From JASEHD01 sp964471945 (GTDB taxonomy: Bacteria; Bacteroidota; Ignavibacteria; UBA10030; SZUA-254): DNA of 24,892 bases. Numbering within the stretch: position 1 is the first letter of the stretch; every line of letters begins with the position of its first letter. Positions 15,516 through 23,045 of this stretch are shown piece after piece. The position numbers were made by a program, and so were the translations under genes. Location of the stretch: NCBI GenBank assembly GCA_964471945.1, contig CAYYIJ010000027.1, positions 1 to 24,892 of the forward strand, given 5' to 3'. A model generated the notes under the pieces. The model worked only from the letters and a program-made list of their open reading frames with translations. It ran no database searches and was not told the DNA's origin.

Positions 15516-16895
15516 CTATATTGGCTCAGCATGGATAGTAATTCTTCCGAGTATTTTGAATCTGTTAGATAATTTTATCTCCTGTTCATTGATAATTTTA
15601 TGAACAATCTCCAGTGGAGTTGTTTTATCGATGAGACAAGTGAGAGATAAATTGTATTTATTATCGATTTGCAGCAAATTGATATCAACGCATTTTTTTA
15701 TTCTGACATCATCAAGAATAAAATTACAAATCTCTTGATGAAACTTAGTTTCAGTGTTAATTTGGTTTTTTACCTTTTTCTCCATCGTTTCAAATTCTTC
15801 CATGTGAACGGTTACCTTTTCAACCGAGGGGAGCTTTCCTTTGATATCTTTTTCAATCTCGGAAGTGATATCGTGAGCTTCAACGAATGATTTTCCCTTT
15901 TGATGTTCGATGTCAAAATCAATATGATATCTGCCATAGTTATTATGGACTTCAAGATTGTGAGGCTCTCGTAAACCTTTTCGTATTACAATCATCCGGA
16001 CTTTATCTGCAATCGATTCATCAGCACTTTCAAATGGCTCTGCATGAACTACAACATCGGCACCGGGGTGAACTTCATGTATTGATTTTTCAATATTATC
16101 CATAATGAAGTGAGTTTCTTGAAACGTTTTTGTTCTACGAATTGCAACTGTAGTATCGACAAACAATCTTCCTCCTGATGTTCGCAGTCGAACATTTTCA
16201 ATTGTTTCAACTCCATTTACTTTCCTAATAATTGCCTGAATATTTTCATATCCCCCATCAGGTACACGATCCATTAATGCATCAATTGTTCTTCGTCCCA
16301 AACGATAACTCAAGAACAGAACAAGGAATGCAACTACAATAGCAGCAACAGCATCAACCCAGGGATAACCCATGGATACAAAAATCAATCCTACAATTAC
16401 GACTAAAGACGTCCAGATATCGCTTGAAAAATGAAGTGCATCTGCTTCAAGCGCCTGGCTGTGATACTTTTTCGCAGCGCGGCTCAACGCGTGCGATCGG
16501 CTGATGTCAACGATGATTGCAATTATGATAACTACAAAACCCCAAACACTTACCTCGACATGTGGAGTTCTGAAAACAAGCCGCTGCACTGCTTCCCACA
16601 TAATCCATGCGCACGTTATAAAAAGCAATAATGTTGTAAGGAAAGCAGAGACATTTTCTACTTTCCCGTGGCCATAATGATGTTTTTCATCGGGTGGTTT
16701 ACCCGAAATTTTTACCGCAAAATATGTAATCAATGCTGCTATAAAATCCAAACCAGAGTGTGCGGCTTCGGAGAGAATTCCAAGACTATTTGTTTCCAGC
16801 CCAACGATAAGCTTAATACCGGTAATGAATATCGCGGCGAATACAGAAACTAAAGCTACCCGTTTCTTTTCATTAATTTCATTCTGGACACTCAT
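15516..16895 (-). CDS. Cation diffusion facilitator metal transporter with triplicated C-terminal domain
   Basis: A 459-aa inner-membrane metal/proton antiporter; typical CDF proteins have about 300 residues. Six membrane segments fill 12-205. The metal site comes from H46 and D50 (AAHSGLD) in TM2 and H155 and D159 (HFSSD) in TM5, the HxxxD pairs typical of zinc- or iron-type CDFs, with the cytoplasmic KHHYGHGKVE loop at 71-80. Instead of one ferredoxin-like dimerisation domain there are three consecutive units at about 213-289, 295-369 and 380-459. Each ends in a similar strand: VVVHAEPFE, VTVHMEEFE and ITIHAEPI. The metal is probably Zn2+ or Fe2+, but this cannot be fixed from sequence. It is upstream of the thioredoxin-TPR gene and 48 nt downstream of a T9SS-exported protein. 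Confidence 0.9.
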   Translation of the reverse strand: MSVQNEINEKKRVALVSVFAAIFITGIKLIVGLETNSLGILSEAAHSGLDFIAALITYFAVKISGKPPDEKHHYGHGKVENVSAFLTTLLLFITCAWIMWEAVQRLVFRTPHVEVSVWGFVVIIIAIIVDISRSHALSRAAKKYHSQALEADALHFSSDIWTSLVVIVGLIFVSMGYPWVDAVAAIVVAFLVLFLSYRLGRRTIDALMDRVPDGGYENIQAIIRKVNGVETIENVRLRTSGGRLFVDTTVAIRRTKTFQETHFIMDNIEKSIHEVHPGADVVVHAEPFESADESIADKVRMIVIRKGLREPHNLEVHNNYGRYHIDFDIEHQKGKSFVEAHDITSEIEKDIKGKLPSVEKVTVHMEEFETMEKKVKNQINTETKFHQEICNFILDDVRIKKCVDINLLQIDNKYNLSLTCLIDKTTPLEIVHKIINEQEIKLSNRFKILGRITIHAEPI

Positions 16896-16943
16896 GCTTT
16901 GGGTAATATATGGGAATTATATAAAGAATATATCACAAGTGTA

Positions 16944-19142
16944 TTATTTAACCAATACCGCCTTACGAATGCTCTTCATAACCACTGCTCCAGTTTTTAC
17001 ATCAGTTGCTGTTAGTCGGTAATAATACACCCCGCTGGGTAAATTATTTGCATCCCAAGGTATTATATATTCACCCGGATGCTTTATCTCATTCACAAGG
17101 ACTGCTACCTCACATCCCAAGACATCGAATACTTTCAATGAAATAAATCTGAAATCCGGAATCCGAAATCCGAAATTCGTTACGGGATTAAACGGGTTCG
17201 GATAGTTCTGTTCAAGTTTGAATACTGATGGGACGGCTCCATCATCATTTTGGACTTCGGTTACCTGCGGTACACCGATGAAAAAGTTATCGAAGAAAAT
17301 TGCACCCGGTGAGTTTGGTTCTTTATTTACCGACATCAGATAAACATAAGCCATTGATATATGTTTTCCCCATGTACCTTTACAAACGATATTACCATCA
17401 ATTTTCAAAGTTAAAGTATCCGGTTCATCAAATCGAAAAACAATGTTATTGCCATCGCCTGTGGAAGAAGTCCAAAGAGTAGAATAACTTCGATTGACTT
17501 GTTTCACCAATCGCCAGTGATATCCCAGAGAACCTTTCTCATACAAAAGCTGTAAGGAATTCTCCAATTCATTCGGATCATTCCATGACCACTTTTTATC
17601 TGCTAAAATTATTTTGACCGTATCCTCAGAACCGGTCATTTCAGAATGGTCAATATCAATTTGATACTCAAGATTACTTAAACTATATGGTTTACGTGTT
17701 ACAACTCCGAGACCTGAAAGACCGGTTTCGCTATCACATGTAATCATCAGACGATCATTGGATAGCTCGACAGCCCCGAGTGAATCCCATGGATTGTTGA
17801 AATTAAAATATTCCCACAAAGACGATGGAAATGTTCCATTACCTGTAAATTTGTCTTCTGCAGAAGTTGCAGCAGGAAGAATATTAAAATTAACTATCGA
17901 TCCCGGTGAAACATTCCAATAACTTGTATCGGGATACATACTTGCTGGAATCGAATGTTCGTTGTCCCACTCTGAAATCCAAACACCATATGTTAAAACC
18001 ACAGAGCTATCGCGAACAGGTAGGATAAAATTGCCGGAAGCATCGGTCAATGCAAAAGTTGAACTTTTTAGTCGATTATTCCATCCACCAACATTATAAA
18101 TATGCACGGGAATATTTCCATCCTCCTTCACTGAGCCAGTTATTGTGCTGTTTGTAGAGTAGCATGTGAAATTTGAGATTGAATTGTCAACGATTGAATC
18201 ATTTTCACTAATGTTATATGAATGAGATTCAGGAATTAAATATTTCGGTAATAAACTATTATTTTCAACTCCGATACGTCCGCTGCCAGGTTGAAGCATT
18301 AATTTATACATTCCATTTGAATCTGTTTGTGTTTCACCACCCCGCTCAACCCATATATAAACATTCGGTATAGGATTCGAGTTTTCATCTCTTACATATC
18401 CTCTTATATATGAGGTTAGTTGTGATAAATAAAAATCCTGTGTCTTATTACCAGTAAATGTCATTGTCGTTTCACGAGAGGAATACATTTGTAATAGATC
18501 GCCTATTTCAATTCTATAAGTACCAGCATTTACAGGCACTGAATAAAATCCGATAGTATTCGTAACATCACCGAAATTTGTCAGAGAATCTTTTACCCAT
18601 ACCATGGCACCCGGAATAACACCTCCAGTTTTATCGTAAACAAAGCCACTCAATGCAAATGGAGCTGATGGATTTTGAAACAGTAAAATTCCATAAGAGG
18701 TCATAGTATCATCTGATGCTTCAGCTATTAATTGCATAGACGGTACATTATCAGGTTTTTCATAACTAATAATTACACCTTTGGTTGTATCCAAATCGAT
18801 TGGCGGTATAGTGCTGTTATCGATGTAACTTTTAAAATGAATAGAATACTCGAGCGAATCAATTGAACCATTTTCATTTAGGTCAAGAAAATATTCGACA
18901 TCAACATATCCTAATGGAGTAACATCCATTTTGATAAAAAATGTGTCTTGAACAGAAATTGTGGCTGGTGAAGTAAATGGTCCATTTATTGAGCTTGAAA
19001 ATTGTACAAAATTGATATTACCTGATTTGGGAGATTGAACCGTTTTATGCTGCTTCGACCAAGAAGTGCTTCTTTTAATTGGTTGAGCTTGAGCTGTATA
19101 AAATATAAGGGAAAGAAGAACAAAGCAAATAATTGTTTTCAT
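16944..19142 (-). CDS. T9SS-exported multidomain protein (paralogue A)
   Basis: A 732-aa secreted protein. Signal peptide 1-19 (ending AQA) is followed by a unique N-terminal domain (40-155) with an EF-hand-like DLNENGSIDS. Three carboxypeptidase-regulatory-like or related beta-sandwich domains lie at about 163-240, 244-325 and 333-425. A concanavalin-like or glycosidase-like beta domain follows at about 430-635, then a type A T9SS sorting domain at 641-732 with NYPNPFNPVT and SGVYYYRLTATD. The protein would be exported by the Sec and Por systems and anchored on the surface or released. No enzymatic active site is recognised; adhesion or carbohydrate binding is a guess. The ATG at 19142 has an AAAGGA ribosome-binding site. 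It is paralogous along its whole length to the gene just upstream. Codons 656-667 are made of heptanucleotide repeats. Confidence 0.85.
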   Translation of the reverse strand: MKTIICFVLLSLIFYTAQAQPIKRSTSWSKQHKTVQSPKSGNINFVQFSSSINGPFTSPATISVQDTFFIKMDVTPLGYVDVEYFLDLNENGSIDSLEYSIHFKSYIDNSTIPPIDLDTTKGVIISYEKPDNVPSMQLIAEASDDTMTSYGILLFQNPSAPFALSGFVYDKTGGVIPGAMVWVKDSLTNFGDVTNTIGFYSVPVNAGTYRIEIGDLLQMYSSRETTMTFTGNKTQDFYLSQLTSYIRGYVRDENSNPIPNVYIWVERGGETQTDSNGMYKLMLQPGSGRIGVENNSLLPKYLIPESHSYNISENDSIVDNSISNFTCYSTNSTITGSVKEDGNIPVHIYNVGGWNNRLKSSTFALTDASGNFILPVRDSSVVLTYGVWISEWDNEHSIPASMYPDTSYWNVSPGSIVNFNILPAATSAEDKFTGNGTFPSSLWEYFNFNNPWDSLGAVELSNDRLMITCDSETGLSGLGVVTRKPYSLSNLEYQIDIDHSEMTGSEDTVKIILADKKWSWNDPNELENSLQLLYEKGSLGYHWRLVKQVNRSYSTLWTSSTGDGNNIVFRFDEPDTLTLKIDGNIVCKGTWGKHISMAYVYLMSVNKEPNSPGAIFFDNFFIGVPQVTEVQNDDGAVPSVFKLEQNYPNPFNPVTNFGFRIPDFRFISLKVFDVLGCEVAVLVNEIKHPGEYIIPWDANNLPSGVYYYRLTATDVKTGAVVMKSIRKAVLVK
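17146..17180 (-). repeat. Heptanucleotide array within the T9SS sorting domain
   Basis: Five consecutive 7-bp units, on the plus strand AATCTGA, AATCCGG, AATCCGA, AATCCGA, AATTCGT (minus strand unit GATTTCG), encode the residues FGFRIPDFRF after NPVT. The paralogue has an unrelated 7-bp-free sequence of the same length at this place. Confidence 0.88.
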
Positions 19143-19202
19143 GATAATATCCTTTCAATTTAATAATATACTATCAATTTATTTAATAAATTACAAAATA
19201 GT

Positions 19203-19237
19203 AAAGCCCATCCCAATTTCATAAAGGGATAGGCTTT
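19203..19237 (-). terminator. Hairpin terminator after T9SS paralogue B
   Basis: AAAGCCCATCCC (19203-19214) pairs with GGGATAGGCTTT (19226-19237), 11 of 12 positions, around an 11-nt loop. It lies 19 nt after the stop of paralogue B on the minus strand and is followed by a T-rich stretch, so it separates transcription of paralogue B from paralogue A. Confidence 0.8.
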
Positions 19238-19256
19238 ATTTGAATACAAAAACACT

Positions 19257-21446
19257 CTACTTAATCATGATTGCTTTCTTAGTGCTGTTCATCAATAATC
19301 TATTATTGGATAAATCAGTCGCCACTAAGCGATAATAATAAATACCACTTGGTAGTGAAGACAGATTTAAGGTCACTTCAAAAACACCTGGTTTTTGAAC
19401 TTCATTAACAGGCACCGAAATCTCCTGCCCTAACTGATTAAACACTTTTAAAGTCAAATAACTTTCAGCCGATAGTTGATATTTAATAGATGTTACAGGA
19501 TTAAACGGATTAGGATAATTTTGATGCAATTCAAATTGTTTGGGAAGCTCGCTAAAATCACTCACTGATGTTGTTGTACCAATCGCACCAACAGCGAAAC
19601 CATCAAAGTAAACTGGTGTAGCTGAATTCGGCGTTTCGTTCGTTTCGACTAAATAAACATACGCAAGGGACATATGGCTCCCCCATGCACCCGAATAAAC
19701 TACATTGTCGTCAATTCTTAAAACTAATAAATTAGAACCCACAAATTGCCAAAGGATAGTATTGCTATCTGTGTTATCGGGTGTACTCCAAAGAGTAGTT
19801 GAATTTCTATCAACATTTTTTACTAATTTCCATTGGCGGACACCTTGCTGTGTTTTTTCCCAGATGAGTTGAAGTGAATTCTGGAAATTTTCAAATTCTC
19901 CCCATTCTTGCCGTCCTGAAAGTACGATGTAGATTGAATTATTTGAAGTAAACATTTCTGATTTATTTACAGAGATGCGATATTCTCGATTCTCTATCAT
20001 AAATGGTTTTTGAGTTACAACACCAACTCCAGAGCGACCGCTTTGGCTGGTACAAGTTACCTTCAAACGATCTTCTGAAACAATTACCCAAGGATGAGGT
20101 CCACCCAGATTTCCAAATCCATACCACTGCCATATCGGACCAGGTTGTATGTCGTTACCATCGAATAAATCAACAAATGCAGTCTCAGCAGACACGATAT
20201 TAAAATTGATTGTTGAACCGGGCGTTACATTCCAATAACTTGTTTCAGGATACATCCCGGGGGGTATTGGATATTCATCATCCCAATCGGCAACCATTAC
20301 GGAATAATAGACCATTGTGTCTTGATGAACGGGCATATCAAACAATCCCGATTGATTGGAGATAGTGTGCGTCATACTTTGTAATTGTTCACTTCTTCCA
20401 AAAATTCGGTAGGCTCGGGATGGTGCCTGCCCTTCTTCAGTAACAACACCAGTTATTGTAGCATTGGCAGAATAACAAATAAAGTTAGAAACTTCATTGT
20501 TTACAATTGAATCGTTTTCACCAATTTCATAATAATGCCCCTCTGGTCGCAGATAATTGGGAAGTAAATCATCATCATTTAAACCAATACGCCCCTCACC
20601 CGATGGCACCATTAATAAATATTCACCATTTGAATTGGTTCTGGTGCCACCTCCTCTTTCCGTCCCTACACCAACGTTTGGAATTGGATTTAGATTTTCA
20701 TCACGCACATAACCACGGATGTATGAGTTAAGTCCTGATAGATAAAAATTTTGCGTTGTGTTTCCCGTTATCACCATAGTGGTTTCAAAGGGTGTATAAT
20801 TGTGTCCCATCGCTTCAATATAAATATGATATGTTCCACTATCAAGAGAGATAGTATAATAACCGTTCTCATCTGCCGCGTCACCAATAGAAATACTGCC
20901 ATCATTAGCAAATATCCAGGCACCTGGAACTGAGACACCTTCGGAATTAAAAATAAAGCCGCTCAGCGTATATTGTGCGGCTGGATTTTGAAATCTTAGA
21001 ATCCCTTCTGCAACGGTTGCTCCCTCCGTTCCACGAGCAATCACTTGGAAAGAGGGTGCCTCTTCTGCATTTATAAAAGAAACAATAATCCCAGTTGCCG
21101 GATCCAAATCACTTGAGCTATTATCGATAAAATATTCTCCTGCAAACGAGAACTCAGTCGAATCAATAATTTCATTTTCGTTTATATCGAAAAAGTATTC
21201 AACATATACAGTTCCCGATGGTGTAACATCCAGTTTCATAAAGAGTGAATCACCTGCAGTGATCGTTTTGGGTGATTCAAATGGTCCATTAATGGAATTC
21301 GAAAATTTTATGTATGTAACAATGCCATCCCCGGTCGTTTTATTGATCTTGATCTGTGGAAGGTTTGTAAAGATTTTTTTTGAAAACTGTGCTTCAGTAC
21401 AATAACTGGTAACAAAAAAAATCAATGTGTATATAAACGGTTTCAT
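19257..21446 (-). CDS. T9SS-exported multidomain protein (paralogue B)
   Basis: A 729-aa secreted protein with the same architecture as its downstream neighbour. Signal peptide about 1-19 (ending TEAQ); N-terminal domain with DINENEIIDS; three beta-sandwich domains beginning near YTLSGFIFNSEG, SYIRGYVRDENLNP and ATITGVVTEEGQAP; a concanavalin-like region (about 430-630, SEDRLKVTCTSQSGRSGVG); and a type A T9SS sorting domain with NYPNPFNPVT and SGIYYYRLVATD at the C-terminus. Blocks such as SYIRGYVRDEN, YPETSYWNVTPGS and GVVTQKPF are shared with paralogue A, so the pair arose by tandem duplication. The ATG at 21446 has an AAGGAG ribosome-binding site and a consensus promoter about 37 nt upstream, suggesting strong expression. 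Function is unknown. Confidence 0.85.
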   Translation of the reverse strand: MKPFIYTLIFFVTSYCTEAQFSKKIFTNLPQIKINKTTGDGIVTYIKFSNSINGPFESPKTITAGDSLFMKLDVTPSGTVYVEYFFDINENEIIDSTEFSFAGEYFIDNSSSDLDPATGIIVSFINAEEAPSFQVIARGTEGATVAEGILRFQNPAAQYTLSGFIFNSEGVSVPGAWIFANDGSISIGDAADENGYYTISLDSGTYHIYIEAMGHNYTPFETTMVITGNTTQNFYLSGLNSYIRGYVRDENLNPIPNVGVGTERGGGTRTNSNGEYLLMVPSGEGRIGLNDDDLLPNYLRPEGHYYEIGENDSIVNNEVSNFICYSANATITGVVTEEGQAPSRAYRIFGRSEQLQSMTHTISNQSGLFDMPVHQDTMVYYSVMVADWDDEYPIPPGMYPETSYWNVTPGSTINFNIVSAETAFVDLFDGNDIQPGPIWQWYGFGNLGGPHPWVIVSEDRLKVTCTSQSGRSGVGVVTQKPFMIENREYRISVNKSEMFTSNNSIYIVLSGRQEWGEFENFQNSLQLIWEKTQQGVRQWKLVKNVDRNSTTLWSTPDNTDSNTILWQFVGSNLLVLRIDDNVVYSGAWGSHMSLAYVYLVETNETPNSATPVYFDGFAVGAIGTTTSVSDFSELPKQFELHQNYPNPFNPVTSIKYQLSAESYLTLKVFNQLGQEISVPVNEVQKPGVFEVTLNLSSLPSGIYYYRLVATDLSNNRLLMNSTKKAIMIK

Positions 21447-21482
21447 AAATTACTCCTTATAATTTTAACGAATTAATTAATT

Positions 21483-21511
21483 ATTATACCTATTTTGTAG
21501 CAATGTGTCAA
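21483..21511 (-). promoter_or_regulatory. Consensus sigma70-type promoter of T9SS paralogue B
   Basis: On the minus strand a perfect TTGACA (21511-21506) and a perfect TATAAT (21488-21483) are separated by 17 nt. Just upstream, sharing base 21511 with the -35, is a 10-bp palindrome ACATATATGT (21511-21520) that could be an operator. Confidence 0.75.
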
Positions 21512-21523
21512 CATATATGTGTT

Positions 21524-22714
21524 CTATCTCACCTCTGTTGCTTTTAAAACTCTGATAAAATTTTTACCTAAAATTTTTTGAATATCCTCCGAATTATATC
21601 CTCGTTTTAAAAGTTCACGCGTGATATTGGGAAAACATGTTACATCATCCATTTCCAGAGGTGTAGTTGAAATACCATCGAAATCAGAACCGATTCCAAC
21701 ATGATCAACGCCAACTAATTTAGCCACATAATCAAAATGAGCGATCAAACGCTCAAGCGGCGGACGGATAGCAAGATATTCGTCTTTTAGAAATTCCTCT
21801 ATTGATAAATTACGAAGTGTTGTATTTCTTTTTTGAGCCATGCGAAATGAGTCAATCCGCGATTTGTTTCGTTCTCGCATCTGTCTCTCTTTATCTGCAA
21901 ATGTATTATCGATAAACAAAGGTAAAAAGTTGATAAATACTACACCGCCCGTTTTTGCAATTGCTTTAATCTGATCATCTTTCAAGTTACGACGGTTATT
22001 CGAAAGCGCCCACACTGATGAATGAGAGGCAATAATTGGTTTTGTGGTTGTCTTTACAACATCCCAGAATGTGGTCTCACCAAGGTGGGATACATCTATT
22101 ATCATTCCGAGGTTATTCATTTTATTGATTACATCTACTCCGAAAGCATTTAATCCTTTTCTTTCCATCCTTCCAGTTCCCTCGTCTTCATCTCTGGCAG
22201 ATGTTGCCCATGAAGTACTATTATTCCAGGTAAGTGTCATATATCTGACCCCACGATTGTAAAAATGTTCGAGTTTATTTAAATCATCAGCGATATGATG
22301 TCCCCCTTCCATCCCAAGCATAATAACGAGTTTTCCATCACTTACAAATTTTTCTATCTCGGCAGTATTCTTCGCTAAAGCGGTTTGCATTGGATTCCTT
22401 TGTATCAAACTTACTATAGAATCAATCTGCTCATTTGCTTGATCAAAAAATGAACGGTGTTTTTTTTGAGGTGGTACCCATATAGAAAATATTTGGACAT
22501 CAACACCACCGTCTTTGAGTCTTGGCAAATCTGAATGCCCTCGATTTGTTCGTCTGGAAATATCTTCGCCCTGCACCATTCGTTGAACAACATCGTTGTG
22601 CGCATCCACAACCAGAACATCAGAATGAAGCTTTCGATAATCTACATTATTTTGAAAGCCAACAAAGAAAAGGCAAGTGATAATAAGTATCTGAGCGGTT
22701 TTAAAATATTTCAT
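21524..22714 (-). CDS. Membrane dipeptidase (peptidase family M19)
   Basis: A 396-aa zinc-dependent dipeptidase of the renal dipeptidase family, cleaving dipeptides including those with a C-terminal D-residue. A hydrophobic N-terminal segment (5-20) indicates export or membrane anchoring. The metal-ligand pattern is complete: H39 and D41 (DAHND), E136 (GMEGGH), H210 (DVSHLG) and H231 (ASHSS), with D344 in GIGSDFDG lining the active site. Other family landmarks are RYMTLTWNNSTSWATSA and LERLIAHFDYVAKLVGVDHVG. The start at 22714 is preferred over an in-frame ATG at 22738 because the latter lies inside a terminator hairpin and weakens the signal sequence. It has no clear ribosome-binding site. 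A role in envelope peptide or peptidoglycan-peptide turnover is likely but not shown. Confidence 0.92.
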   Translation of the reverse strand: MKYFKTAQILIITCLFFVGFQNNVDYRKLHSDVLVVDAHNDVVQRMVQGEDISRRTNRGHSDLPRLKDGGVDVQIFSIWVPPQKKHRSFFDQANEQIDSIVSLIQRNPMQTALAKNTAEIEKFVSDGKLVIMLGMEGGHHIADDLNKLEHFYNRGVRYMTLTWNNSTSWATSARDEDEGTGRMERKGLNAFGVDVINKMNNLGMIIDVSHLGETTFWDVVKTTTKPIIASHSSVWALSNNRRNLKDDQIKAIAKTGGVVFINFLPLFIDNTFADKERQMRERNKSRIDSFRMAQKRNTTLRNLSIEEFLKDEYLAIRPPLERLIAHFDYVAKLVGVDHVGIGSDFDGISTTPLEMDDVTCFPNITRELLKRGYNSEDIQKILGKNFIRVLKATEVR

Positions 22715-22727
22715 AATAATAAATAAA

Positions 22728-22769
22728 AGAGACTCCATGTATTTTAATAAGAAAAATACTGGAGTCTCT
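22728..22769 (-). terminator. Long hairpin terminator after the Hc1-like gene
   Basis: AGAGACTCCA (22728-22737) pairs with TGGAGTCTCT (22760-22769), and GTATTTT (22739-22745) with AAAATAC (22753-22759) extends the stem around a short loop. On the minus strand it is followed by TTTTATTTATTATT, a classic intrinsic terminator. It lies between the Hc1-like gene and the dipeptidase. Confidence 0.88.
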
Positions 22770-22791
22770 CCATTGAATGAAATGTAAGGAT

Positions 22792-23007
22792 TTACATCGC
22801 TGGCGTTGTTGGTGTTCCGCCCTCGGCTTCCTTCGCTTTTTGCTTTATATCCTGGATTTCCTTTCGGATATCCTGTGCTTTACGGCGAAGTTCATTCATT
22901 TCCTTTCGGACGCGTGTCCCTGCTGATTTGTTGCCTTTCTCGTAGAACTTAATAAAGTCCTTCTCGTAACTGTTCAACAAATCTCGTATTTCTGTGAATC
23001 GGCCCAT
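22792..23007 (-). CDS. Histone H1-like Hc1-type nucleoid protein (short form)
   Basis: A 71-aa basic, mostly helical protein. Its centre, FYEKGNKSAGTRVRKEMNEL then RRKAQDIRKEIQDIK, matches the N-terminal helical hairpin of the Hc1 family (Chlamydia Hc1 has an EKGNKAAAQRVR-like segment, from memory) and the short Hc1-like proteins I recall from Bacteroidetes. The long Lys/Ala-rich DNA-binding tail of chlamydial Hc1 is absent: this protein ends with EAEGGTPTTPAM. A strong GGAGGG ribosome-binding site precedes the ATG at 23007 and a strong terminator follows, both consistent with an abundant protein. DNA binding is inferred from family membership only; a generic coiled-coil protein is the alternative. 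Confidence 0.75.
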   Translation of the reverse strand: MGRFTEIRDLLNSYEKDFIKFYEKGNKSAGTRVRKEMNELRRKAQDIRKEIQDIKQKAKEAEGGTPTTPAM

Positions 23008-23045
23008 ATTGACCCTCCAGATTATTAGTTATTATTATTAGTTAA

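Noticed and set aside
22715..22738. Upstream ATG (22738) of the dipeptidase
   Set aside because: It lies within the stem of a strong terminator hairpin, so transcripts passing it would be structured and mostly terminated; the ATG at 22714 gives a better signal sequence.
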